Positions 1 through 9,711 of a DNA stretch of 19,839 nt are shown one piece after another. Position 1 is the stretch's first letter; every line of letters begins with the position of its first letter. The DNA is taken from the NCBI GenBank assembly GCA_024811115.1, contig JAKOGH010000312.1, forward strand, positions 1-19,839. Reading direction: 5' to 3'. The notes below the pieces were generated by a model. The model ran no database searches, had not been told where the DNA came from, and saw only the letters and a list, made by a program, of their open reading frames with translations. The stretch comes from Terana coerulea. Lineage: Eukaryota > Basidiomycota > Agaricomycetes > Polyporales > Phanerochaetaceae. The position numbers and the translations under genes are program-made.

Positions 1-9
1 CTCGGCGCA

Positions 10-1755
10 TTACAACTTGATCGCGCGTCGTGCTACGCGAAGTAATCTATCACAGGCCGCAATGTCAGCGACACATCCCTGAAGCGCACGAGTACGAATG
101 TACGCACTAATAGCCATCGGGTTGAACTTGCGCGCATCCTCCTCGTTCGCAGGCGCAATAGTGTCGTACTGCGGCGGCGAATACGCGACCGGCCGCGGGC
201 CGTCCGCGTGCAGCGTGCATATCTCCACAGGGACCGTCTCGAGTCTCCCGCTTCCCTTCGGCACGAACCCTGCGGCCGCGGGCGGGTACAGGACGACGGT
301 GTACTGCAATCGCCGAAGGAAGTGCTGAAGTCAGTCAAACGGTCGTTATATGCGTAGGAGCAACGCACGTAGTAGTTGTATCGCCCGAGGTGGGCCGTCG
401 CGTACAGCGTCGGCGGCAGGTGGATCTCGCCTTGCAGTTCGCGCCGCACGGAGGCGGGACCTGCCTGCGTCGGCAGCGGCCACCAGCTCGCGTTCTGCAC
501 ACGCTCAGATGTGTTCTTGATCGGCATGATCCCGGTGGGCTTGATGTCCGCGAGCCGCGCCTTGTTGGGGGCGTGCGCGCCCGAGTACTTGTCCCCGCCG
601 TGCATGTCGTAGCCCGAGAGCGTGCGCATAAGGGAGACGACGGGGGCGTTTGGGGATGACAGGAGGTCGAGGACTTGTGGGTCGTCGCTCTCCACGGAGA
701 GATGCAGTGGGATTACTGTTCCTCTGGCGTACGATAACTGTATGGTGGATTAATTCATGAAGGAATGGGTTGCGACTATGGGACTTACGGGCTTGGCAAG
801 AGAAAGCTAGGAAGTTCGTGGTTATGAGCGACCTAAAGAGAAAGAAACACAGCGGACTCACAATCAATCTAGCATGCGCTGGCCTGTTGCTGAACACCGT
901 TCCCTTAACGGGAACGGCAGGCAGCGTGTACCACCCTCCGGATCGCCGTCAGGGCCGATCAACGGTACGCTCCTGGTACGCGAGCTGGCGTGCAGGCGAG
1001 GGCGCACTCGGCTTCGTCTTTGGCGTATACGAGACTGTGCTTCCGACACTACGGAGAACGCGTGAGTACACGAAGCGCTTTAAGGGGGAACACGTACGAC
1101 TGGTCGGCCTTCAGAAGCACGCCATGAGAAACGGTGGCGAAAACCCGATAGCTCACGGTCACGTAGGTAAATCGAACAGAGAAAGACGCGGGAAGTCGGT
1201 ATGTCTGCGAGGCACCGTGACTGCCGTCGGGGAGGTCGACTGTATGCGGCAGCGTAAGCTGGAATGACCACCGATATCGACCTTTTAGCTTCCCCTTGTA
1301 TATGCGGTCTGTCTGGGGTTCATCGACTGGGAAGATGTCGAGGGCTTGGCCCTTTGGTGGTGCTTTCCACAACAGCTTGGTGTCCTGCGCGAACGTATAG
1401 CGGGACGTGGCGTCTGTAATCAGCTCCCCAAGGACCTAGAAGACCCGAGATGTAACTCATTGTCCATAACGAATGGAAGGCAGTATCTCACTGAGACGGA
1501 CACGGACTTGACTGGCGTATCTTCCGCCAAGTCAAGCACAACAGTTCCGCGCAGCGGCTCTCCTTCCACTACGCGGGGCAGGGATTCGGGTGACTTGGCT
1601 TTGCTGACGACGTTCAGAGTCGCCCAGTTCTTCCCTCTGCTATTGGTCAGGGCATACGAGTGGGTCACCGGCGCTCGTGCATTCTGAAGCGCAGTCGCGA
1701 CGAAGGACGCATCGCGGGGCGAGTACGCGGGAGGTTCTGAAACAGCGTCATCCAT
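10..1755 (-). CDS. Arrestin-like (alpha-arrestin fold) protein, six exons
   Basis: Read on the minus strand as exons 1755-1492, 1435-1098, 1048-862, 806-789, 737-369 and 303-10. Introns are 51-65 bp (49 bp for the second), all GT..AG, and phases agree at every junction. The conceptual protein is about 490 aa. It opens MDDAVSEPPAYSPRD and has beta-strand-rich arrestin_N text (SVSVLGELITDATSRYTF, then LLWKAP and RYRWSFQLTLP). Later come GWYTLPAVPVKGTVF and the C-terminal-half hallmark LSLAKPLSYARGTVIP, then a Pro/Tyr-rich tail with SPPQYD. Alpha-arrestins are trafficking adaptors, often linking membrane cargo to ubiquitin ligases; that role is inferred from family. Exon 3 carries an in-frame TGA near 951. 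Reading it needs a +1 shift near 977-982 and a compensating shift near 934-938, or removal of a 33-nt GT..AG stretch. The start at 1755 is the first ATG of the conserved frame. Confidence 0.8.
789..806 (-). other. 18-nt microexon of the arrestin gene
   Basis: Six codons (LSLAKP) lie between a CTAG acceptor at 810-807 and a GTAAGT donor at 788-783. Without this exon the C-terminal arrestin motif LAKPLSYARG cannot be assembled, because the flanking sequence in this frame contains a TAG that is itself the acceptor. Both flanking introns are of ordinary size (55 and 51 bp). Automatic predictors often miss exons this short, so a published model may differ here. Confidence 0.7.
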
Positions 1756-3772
1756 GTTACCCCCTGCACGCGGGGAAAGCAGACACGTACCCTTATATCC
1801 AAATGCACCCGCCCGCAAGGTTTGCCATCATCGCGTCCCGCGCTGCACCAGCACGCTACAGCATGGTCGGCTGGATGGCAGATGCAGCCAGTTGAAACAC
1901 CGTCGGCGTGCGAACATACGGCTGCCAGTGATGACCCGCGTCTTCGGCTTCTGTGTGTCTTCGGCCTGCCCTCGCGGGCCTTCTGGCGAATCGTGTGCGA
2001 GGGTTCAGTTTAGGTTGCAATAGGCGTTGCATGCGACGCGGACAGCCATGCGTTCGCCGTGAGATAGGGTAGATGTGCGCACCCCTCATGAGCGGTGGGA
2101 AGGCTGCCTGTGCCGAGCGGAGGAATGGGAGGGCGAGTCGCTGGGAGAAGCTGCGGGCCATGCTGTCCGTGGTGACTCGTAAGTTTAGAGTGTAGCGCTG
2201 CAAGCGCATGAGGTGTGGTGATTGGTGGCCTGACTATCTCCGTCTAGCGATTTGAAAGTATCCGAGCATGACGGTGATTTACTGCAATAAGCCTAGAGTG
2301 TAGGACCTTGTGCTTGAGAGCTATCAGCCTCCCACAAGGGCCACGCTGACTATCACACACATGCACTTGCCAGTCAACGGGAGATAGACGACCAATTGAC
2401 AATAGCGTGTAGACGGAGAGGATCAATTACGGTGCCGCAAGAGAGCGCACTGCCTGCATTTCGTGGGTGTCGGCATCATTTTCTGAGCGAGACGAAGATG
2501 GGTGTAAAGAGTAAGGAGGAAAGGAGACGAGAGAAGCTGGAGGAGTACCGGCGGCATCTCAAGAGCGTGACGTGACAGGCGTCGGCAGTGTGACCCGCAC
2601 GGTGATATCGGGAATCCTCTGCTTTCGTCTTGCCTTCGTCTGCTTTCCTCAAAGCACCCCTTCTCGCCTTTCGTTTCTCCTATATCTTTCTGCAACACGT
2701 GCGAGCTTACGGAACGATCTCAGCCGAAGTATAAAAACAGGGTCTTACCAGTTATTTCCTGTCGAAAGCAGTATGCGAGTGTGCGCCGAAAGCGAGAGCA
2801 AACGGACTTGTACGAGGCAAATAGTCTGCTAAACACGCTAATTGAAGTACTAGTGAGTTCTTCTGACATATTTCCACCTTCCCTGCTCTTCTGACCAAGC
2901 CCGAATATACGTACAGATGACCGAACATCTCTGAATCCAGGTGCCCCTTCACCCGTTGCTCTACGCTGGCGGCCAAACCAACTCATCTGACCGGCATCCA
3001 TGGGCTTGCACGAAAACTAATCGTCCCTTGAAGACGGTCTCGGAGATATCGCCTCGCTTACCGATACGTAGACGACGAATGAAGCACACCTCCAAGTTGT
3101 CGCCGCTTTGCATGCTCACTTGAAACGAAGGATTTCGACTCTAGCCACTCCACCTCCATATCAACGTTGGTGACGGAGCTTCGGCTCAGTGACAAACTGG
3201 CTCTAACTCAGGCCTGACAATTCGAGTCTGGAGGTTCCTCGACAAGCAATCCCCGTTACTCGAGATGGCAAGTCCTACGCATCTTGGACAGGCTCAGCCA
3301 TTCGACGTATATACCCTTTTGAGGACAACGGAGATAGTGTATGTAAGCGACCTGCTTTCTTTATGTCGAATTCAACGGCAAAATCGCAGATATCGGCGCG
3401 CCGTCAGCTCTGTAGCGCATACCTGTTGTCTTCGAAAGTACGTCCCCGCAATATATCACTGCGTTTCGTATGAAACCTATGGTCTCGATTACCCCGATAT
3501 GCAAAAGCCTGCATGCAGCCAGCCATTTACACTTCTATCGAAAGTCCCGAGGAACGAGTTGCTGGTCTCCGTTCATGCCTACGACGCGGTACCTGGACAT
3601 GTCTGCGCAGCTACAGAGGACGGGTCTGTTACGTCCTGCTACTGAGAACCAAATGCCATGACTACAGGGCTATTCGCTTGGTGATGGCTATTATCCTCGT
3701 GTGCAGCGTTGCCGGAAGGTCTCCAGTACCGGACTACAAGGTTTGGATCGACTGTCATCCGACCGTTTATAG
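1756..3772. other. About 2 kb with no recognised gene
   Basis: This stretch lies between the start of the arrestin gene and the stop of the DUF6535/zinc-finger gene, both on the minus strand. It must hold the arrestin promoter and the 3' end of the large gene. I see only short unconserved open frames in six frames, no chain of exons with matching splice phases, no tRNA and no terminal repeats. A plus-strand frame open from about 2320 to a TGA at 2574-2576 ends in a highly charged tail (KSKEERRREKLEEYRRHLK), but nothing upstream supports it as a gene. Confidence 0.5.
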
Positions 3773-4229
3773 TCAGCTACGGAGACTAGTACCGGACGCG
3801 GGAAGCGAATGGCGAGACGGCCCGCCGCCATGAGCTTGGACCGTTGCTGATGTGATCACAGGAACGGTGCCGACTTCAGGTCTCTCTCGTCGGTTGTCTT
3901 CGGGCTCGCCAACGTGAGATACAAAACCCGTCTGCCTTGTATCGGCTGAGGGTGTAGAGAACTGCGACGATGCATTGTGCCCACCGTCTGCGAGGGGATC
4001 AGAGACCGATGGAGGGTTCGCAGCTAGGTTTGCAGGAGGGGAGTTCTTCGGCCGTGAGGTGCTTGCTTCGAGCTGGTTATCAGGACGCGAAGCAGACGTT
4101 ACTGGATCCCCGTGGTCGGCCGGAGGTGACAGAAGACTCGCTGATGCGGAAGATTCGGCGGGGGCAGGGTCTTTGTGAGTAGCGGAAGCGAGTGATACTA
4201 AGGCGGATTCCTCGTCTGCTGCTTGGTGC

Positions 4230-5228
4230 AGGTAAGGGTAAGCACCACATTCTCTGCTTCGTGCAGACTTCGGATGGGCTCACCTGGTTGTTGCAGCAAA
4301 ATCATAGGATGTGCCCAGTGGTGCCATGCATCAGAAATAGGCCGCAACTTCCGACATCTTATGCCGTCCTTGTCCCAGTACCAGTCTATGGTCCTCAATG
4401 TGTCGTCATGTTCCGTTTGTGTGAGCATGTCATAAAATTGTCTTTCATCACGGCTCAATTGTAAGACCTTCTCGGATAATTTGATGTTGCAGTCGTCACG
4501 CATGTATGCTGTGTCTGTAACGCATCAATTGTGAGCTGCTTCGGAAATGGTATATACTGCGTGATTACTGACCTTTGCATAGGATACATTTCCAGTATGG
4601 TAACGTCAGAGACTTGCTACACAGCGTGCATGATACCTCAGGGCCTGGAGTATGCATATTCAGTTGATAGGTTGAGCATCCAACTGAATGGTCAGAGAGC
4701 TGAGAGGTCTTACCGGTTGAGCCTGCTCCAACGTTCCGAGCCCATGCCTGGTAGTCGTTATCCCCCTTGGCATACAACTGAACAAATGAATCCAACCGTC
4801 CCAATAGAAATGCTACTCGTAATTGAAGGAGAGGATGCGAGGGCAGGTGAGTAGTGCTGTGGGACTGATTGTCGCGCTGAATAACTTGGACGCCGCGGCA
4901 TGAAAAACATAGGTTGAAGGTGTTCTTCACATAACTCAAACTTGAACCAACACTGCACTTCAAGCATACCAGCCGATTCAACTCCAGCAGACTGTTACCA
5001 CACTGAGCCGCACAGTTAGCGTCGCTAAATTGTACAGTGGTTCAGTATGAGAGCGTATTCCAGCTGAAAAAGAACACATACTGATGGTTGTTCTTTGCGC
5101 GATCCTTATCAGTCCACGCCACTAAACCAGCACAACTGTGTGGCAAGGCCTCGCAATATTGCCACGAGACGCAGCTGTGGGAGCCCCATAGGCATAGTGG
5201 CTCTGCACAGCAAGCATTGTCACTTTGA
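4230..5228 (-). other. Cys/His-rich, ZZ-like zinc-binding region (C-terminal part of the broken gene)
   Basis: After splicing, two Cys/His clusters appear. The first comprises NCAAQCGNSLLELN, LVCLKC, NLCFSC and HLPSH (exon 5024-4714). The second comprises SCTLC, YWKCILC, MRDDC and HHWAHP (exons 4644-4573 and 4508-4284). Spaced CxxC pairs followed by HxxxH resemble ZZ-type zinc fingers, which usually bind peptides or histone tails. The pattern is irregular, so the family call is an inference. A Cys-rich lead (NACC..PLC..HSC..YC) sits just before. The last exon (4218-3773) is Ser/Pro/Ala-rich, looks disordered and ends in TGA. The acceptor at 4509-4511 has an alternative 6 nt upstream (4515). 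Confidence 0.65.
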
Positions 5229-5231
5229 TCT

Positions 5232-5268
5232 CACAGCGTGTTGAGGTCATATTTCAACGCAGCTACGG
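5232..5268 (+). repeat. Left terminal inverted repeat of the CACTA-like element
   Basis: The first 25 bases are identical to the inverse complement of 6572-6596. Beyond that, identity continues with single mismatches to about 5268. Confidence 0.85.
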
Positions 5269-5389
5269 AGTGGTTGCGCGGCCGTCTTTCAACCATGCCG
5301 CAGCGGTGGGTACGGTGCGGTGACGGAACAGGTGTTTGGCCGGATTTCAACCAGTATTCCAACCAGTCCGCAGCTGCCAGATTTCAACC
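5252..5389 (+). repeat. Subterminal TTTCAACC repeats, left end
   Basis: TTTCAAC(C) occurs at 5252-5258, 5287-5294, 5345-5352 and 5382-5389, with a variant TTCCAACC at 5357-5364. Copies near the right end are GGTTGAAA at 6447-6454 and TTTCAAC at 6549-6555. Clustered short subterminal motifs are known transposase-binding sites in CACTA elements; that role here is inferred. Confidence 0.6.
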
Positions 5390-6366
5390 ATCCGGCGCGT
5401 GCGTTGCAAGACGGGTGCAAGACTGCTGCCAGATGGCCTTGGCGCCTTCTTGACGCCCTCATATTGTAATTATGCATAAATCCGCAATAAATTATAATAT
5501 TAGCACAAAATCATTTTATATTCGACCGGCCACTAGACTACTATACAGTGAAGTTATGACATAATATTGGGAGTATAGGAGGGAGCTAGATGTTACAAGA
5601 GTGCATACAGTCCACCTTTGCCCTCTATACCCTGCTAGACTGCTCACTCACCTGCAGTCACCTCTCGGAGTTTGAGCAAAGCGCACCTTCAGCTCAGCCT
5701 GAGTTGTGCTTAGTCAAAGATGGAACTGTGCATGATGATAAAGGAGCAACACTGTAAAATCTGCGAAAAACAAGTCAAATCAGCGCCCTTGACATTATCA
5801 TATGCCACACACCTCTCTCACAGAGCCCACGTTCACTAATCTTCACACTATCCAAGCTGAAGTCCATGAGGATTGGTACCTGACAAAAGGTGGGGTAAGT
5901 GAACGAGGACGGCCAATGTACGGAAGCAAAACGCACGTACCATTGTGACCGCCCCGAGGGTTTTCGATGCCGAAGGTCACTATATGCATAGCATAGTGAG
6001 AGAAAAGACCGTGAGATACGAATATTTAACTTACTCTGTATTATACACACATTCTCTCGTGCTTTCGCTGCTGTTGTCGATGAGTTACATCGCCACAAGC
6101 ACCAAGCATGAGCTGCGCCAACTGGTGAGCACTTCTTGCTCACTGAACTTGGACCTTCTAAGGACTGAAGACATACACTTCTTGACCTCAGCCTTGTATC
6201 CGTTGTGGTGCAACGACGGAGGTGGGGTAGATGGTGGACGGCATGGGCACAGTGGTCATCGAGGAGAGAACGAAGAGTCCGGGGTGCACTGTGCAGCCAG
6301 CGAGCAGTCTTGGTTGGATTCAAACTCCGCAGCAGACTTTCTTAATAAGGCAGGCGATCAGTCCGA

Positions 6367-6388
6367 GAGATAAGATTGAGATAAGATT
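6367..6388 (+). repeat. Two tandem copies of an 11-bp unit inside the element
   Basis: GAGATAAGATT is repeated exactly twice. A second short tandem (CTCGCAGACA-type, two copies) follows at about 6414-6436. Both lie in the right subterminal region of the transposon. Confidence 0.6.
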
Positions 6389-6559
6389 TACTCGGGCTGA
6401 AGGAACCAACCACCTCGCAGACAATCTCGCAGACAGTCCTCGGACTGGTTGAAATCTGGACTCAATATTTCACCCACCCTGCAGCGATACGGTAGCGAGG
6501 GGCGATATGATGTTCTACCAGATAGCTGCAATACAGGTTCAGACACTATTTCAACTGCA

Positions 6560-6596
6560 CCGTACCTCCGCTGAAATATGACCTCAACACGCTGTG
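6560..6596 (-). repeat. Right terminal inverted repeat of the CACTA-like element
   Basis: Inverse partner of 5232-5268. It is followed directly by the TCT target duplication at 6597-6599. Confidence 0.85.
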
Positions 6597-7023
6597 TCTG
6601 CTGGAGCGTGATAACGGCTCAGAGCAGTGTGCAGATTACGTTTGTCGGAAGGACGAAGGCGCCGGCCTTGACGGTATAACCCTTCGAGTGTGTGGAGGGC
6701 TTTGTTGATTGGGACGCAGTACTCGTCCGTTAAGGATGCTGTTTGTACCTATAGCTATGTGAATACACAGAACTGTATATGTGCTTCAACCCAAAAATGA
6801 GGTAGCTTACCTCCAACGCCGCAAGTATTTTGGGGAGATCTGTGTCATCTGGCAAATCCTCCAAAATGCTCCAGCCCTCCTGTAGTGTGCGTCTGACAGC
6901 CTGTGCTATCTTTCCTACAACGAGAAGAGCCTCGGCGGGTGATAGAGGCTTTCCGGGCTCTACACAATGTTGGGCAGTCCAGACAATCAAAGTAATATCT
7001 TCTTCATCTCGCCATGTTGCATC

Positions 7024-7488
7024 CTGACCAAAGTATCCGGCTGATTAATGATACAAAGGATGATGGAGACATTCGTTCATGGGATAAGGCTACGTGAACA
7101 GTAAATCCAGTTCGTATATTGATGCATTGTCATGAACTTCTGGGGCGTCTCTAGGGTATTCTTTTCATTTCCATTGTCTTCTACCCCTATCTATTGTTCT
7201 TTCATTGATACTTGTGGTTTCCGTATGTTTCTCTATTGTTCTGGACCGCTCTAGTACATACACGAGGATACCGGGTGGTACTGTACAGTTTAGGACTACA
7301 CATGTATAAGTAGTTACCGTCTGCAACAGAGAAAGCCAGTCTCGAGCTGGTCTGTTCCCCAGCTAGTTACTCAGAGACTGCACCACTATTTCCGTCCCCA
7401 GTTGAGAGCGTCAGCACCTGGTACAGCTGTACTAGTTGTTGTTGACATGCATGACATAGCTCCACTGTACGACATAAACACCACTTAC
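7024..7488 (-). other. Unusually long (465 bp) intron of the DUF6535 gene
   Basis: The donor is GTAAGT at 7488-7483 and the acceptor is GGTCAG at 7029-7024. All other introns I resolved in this window are 48-71 bp, so this one is several times longer and may carry inserted sequence. It contains an imperfect hairpin: arms 7337-7350 and 7359-7380, outer arms CAGTCTC / GAGACTG and inner arms AGCTGG / CCAGCT. It also contains a T-rich plus-strand tract near 7160-7240. I see no coding exon and no clear terminal repeats or target duplication in it. Confidence 0.5.
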
Positions 7489-7491
7489 CTA
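7489..7491 (-). other. In-frame stop (TAG) as the last codon before a consensus splice donor
   Basis: The exon ends YPIIGIIA followed by TAG and then GTAAGT. A normal junction would be CAG then GTAAGT, so CAG to TAG is the simplest ancestor. Skipping this codon, the next exon (7023, DATWRDEEDI) joins in phase 0. Alternatively it is the genuine stop of a shorter gene and the zinc-finger part is a second gene. Confidence 0.5.
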
Positions 7492-8291
7492 CGCTATTAT
7501 TCCAATTATAGGATAGCTCCTCTCAGGTGTTCTCCATTGTGAGGCCCACTGTCTGTACCACTGTGCAAAATACTTGGAGGCGTAGTCCATATGTTCCTTG
7601 GTTATAATTCCAAGAATGCTGTCTCGGCTTGCGTGCAAGGAGCGATAGTGCATCATACAACCAGTATGAAGCGCGGTTTGGTTGACTTTCCCTTTCAGGC
7701 TTCCACACGTCGCCTACGCACGACAGTAGCTCGTAAGCTCTGCAATAATGTACCAGCGAATAGGCGGCATCGTCCCGCCAGTATTTATACGCCACTGCCT
7801 TGAGCGTAGAGCTGATCAGATGTCCGAGGAAATCTACGTGGCCTGGTCGGGATCCTGTACGCCTCCCTTGGATCATGTTGACCCAGGCTGCCTTACGATC
7901 CAGGTGCACATATGTATTGACACCGACGCGGCCGGATATTTGGCGCATCTGGCATCCCAGCATAGATCGAATACTGACAACAGGGGGGAAGAGCTAGGCT
8001 GCTTGTGCTATTGTTGGGACGTGGGGTACAGAACGCTAGCTCGGGGTGATCCAAATCCGGATTGGCGTCCAAGAACAGCGACACCATGCACCAATGCGCC
8101 GTCATCTGTATCATATCCCTAAGCTCGGGTACATGATTCTGGGGAACCGGAGGATGGATAGATTCTGCGCAGTCCTCGATGTGCCGGTGCACCCGCGGGT
8201 CCTCTGACGCTCTGTCTACCCACGAGAGCGCGCGCAAGAGAGTCGCTGCCTCACTGATGTCGACCAGCAATGTGCTAACCCCTTGGTTCGA

Positions 8292-8294
8292 TTA
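8292..8294 (-). other. In-frame premature stop (TAA) in the DUF6535 gene
   Basis: The reading frame runs TAT TAA TCG. The text on both sides is typical of one continuous protein in the same frame, and no GT..AG pair of reasonable size removes the stop. A CAA (Gln) ancestor changed by C to T would explain it. It is a substitution, so it is not the same kind of fault as the 1-nt frame breaks elsewhere in the window. Confidence 0.7.
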
Positions 8295-9569
8295 ATAGCC
8301 CGACGACTTCCACTCTGTAGCCATTTGGAGTGCCATGTCTACTGACTCTATCGGTTCCTCCTTGTATTCAAGGGCAAGTGCCAGCTTAGCGCCCTGATGA
8401 GCCTGTGGGTCTGAGATCGTAAGGATCGCCTGGTCTCTATCTCTCCACTCAGGTACACTCCTCCCGGTCCAGATAACGTGTTTGAAGGAATCCTGGATTG
8501 GTGTAAGAACGCGCCCTGACCAGGTATCCACGTAACGGTGCTTGAAGTACACAGCCGCTTGTACGAGGCTGGCACAAGCAGAGGTAATCCAACACCGTAC
8601 CGCGCGCGATGGGAGGCTGAATAACGAACGAATAAAGCCGCGATCCCGCAAGGGATTCATCTTTCTAAGCCAGAGAAACGCGGGTTTCAGCGCCATCCAG
8701 AACGCATGACCGTACAGTAAACTCCGCCGTGCAAGATCGACCATGACTACAAACGCCCAAGCCGTCGGTGATCTGTATGGGCAGCTCTTAATGAAGACGG
8801 GGAGTATAGTGAGTGCCGATGCTGCAAGTAGGAATAGGGAAACAGCGGTCGTGACCGCAATCGCCACCATGCTATCCAGGGTCCAGAGGAGAATAGTGAC
8901 GACGCCCAGAAAGAGAATCATGGTCAGCTCGAGGAGAGCAGCCACCGCATTAATCGTTGCAGAGACGTTCCACGCCTCCCACGCCTCGAAGCAAACTTGG
9001 CGGATGAGGACATTCTCGCGCGGGAGTTTTGTGGCAGAGTTCCACCGTTTGTACTCGCGCAGCCATTGTTTGGCAAGGATTCCAAGGAAAGCGGCAGCGA
9101 GACTGAAGAGGAGGCTGAGGAAGAAGAGGGAGTTGATCCAGCGTGCGGAGGTGGCAGGAACGAACGGAGGAGGGTCCAGGAGCGTAGACAAGGTAGCGTC
9201 CATGGAGGCGGGGGCCGTCGAACGCTGCTGAGGCGGTATTCCGAGAGCGGCGATTTGATTCGCAGTGTCGGAGTCATCGGGTTGGAGCATCCCATACGTC
9301 TGGACGACGAAAGCGGTGAGGATAGCGGAAAAGAGACCAGCCTAGAAATATAGCATTGGTGAACGATGTAACCTTGGTAAGTAGCTGAGAGATGAACTCA
9401 CGAAAACTAACAACGTATCAATATCTTCAGCGAAATCCTCCACCCAGCCAGTGTCGTGCTTGAGCAGATAGTCCTCGATCGCGGCCCATCCAGTCTTGTT
9501 CTCAGGTAGCCGCTCGTTGAGAAAGTCCTTAAGCCAAGCCCAAGACGTGGGAATATCCGAGGGCGATGA
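8295..9569 (-). other. DUF6535 domain with transmembrane segments (N-terminal part of the broken gene)
   Basis: The exon at 9569-9402 encodes SWAWLKDFLNERLPENKTG and ends DFAEDIDTLLVF. The next exon opens AGLFSAILTAFVVQTYGML, a strong match to my recollection of the DUF6535 start. Further hydrophobic segments are SLFFLSLLFSLAAAFLGIL, then two around ELTMILFLGVVTILLWTL and AVSLFLLAASALTILPVF, with the cytosolic-looking motif LAKQWLREYKRW between. This suggests a four-pass membrane protein. Reading runs unbroken from 9341 to the TAA at 8294-8292, just after the text ATEWKSSGY. The same frame continues beyond the stop with VSTLLVDISEAATLLRAL, so the stop looks like a point mutation within the gene. 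If the stop is used, a roughly 430-aa truncated membrane protein would still be made. Confidence 0.8.
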
Positions 9570-9624
9570 CTGCAATAATAGCCGGCGGTCAGCAGAACCA
9601 GCGTCAGCGTGACCAGTCACGCAC

Positions 9625-9711
9625 TTTCTTTTCAGCGGAGCTGGCAGGTAGCCTTTCGCTCAGGAGATCCTGCAGCCAAGCCCATTGTTCCAGACTCTCT
9701 AGGGTGGGAGG
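9625..9711 (-). other. Second exon of the DUF6535 gene, an apparent duplicate of the third exon
   Basis: This 87-bp exon encodes QWAWLQDLLSERLP, and the following exon (9569-9402) begins with the parallel SWAWLKDFLNERLP. Both are preceded by similar acceptors (TTACTGCAG and TTATTGCAG), both start in phase 0, and the intron between them is 55 bp. This is the pattern of a local exon duplication. The first exon is only 24 bp (9793-9770, MASSAEDN, donor GTACGT); its ATG is chosen because it joins in phase and a pyrimidine-rich leader precedes it. Confidence 0.65.

Larger units (their letters stand above)
5232..6596. mobile_element. Non-autonomous CACTA-like DNA transposon, 1365 bp
   Basis: The left end starts CACAGCGTGTTGAGGTCATA at 5232. 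The right end is its inverse ending at 6596. The first 25 bp match perfectly and the match goes on to about 37 bp with three mismatches. Both ends are flanked by TCT (5229-5231 and 6597-6599), a 3-bp target duplication. CAC termini with 3-bp duplications are typical of the CMC/EnSpm (CACTA) superfamily; the assignment is an inference. No transposase is recognisable inside; the longest open frames (for example minus 6323-5775) match nothing I know, so it is likely a deletion derivative moved by an element elsewhere. The centre includes an AT-rich patch at about 5461-5525. The insertion splits an exon of the DUF6535 gene. Confidence 0.85.

Noticed and set aside
2320..2576. Plus-strand open frame ending in a charged tail (KSKEERRREKLEEYRRHLK)
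   Set aside because: There is no good start, no partner exons and no family match; probably chance.
4198..4503. Reading LSRDERQFYDML as a SNF2-type helicase fragment
   Set aside because: The similarity is short. Splicing places it between Cys/His motifs of the zinc-binding region, and no helicase motifs are nearby.
5775..6373. Open frames of 142 and 182 codons inside the transposon
   Set aside because: They overlap on opposite strands, are rich in stops beyond their ends and show no transposase motif.
8743..9353. Plus-strand open frames opposite the DUF6535 exon
   Set aside because: Antisense shadows of a strongly coding minus-strand exon.
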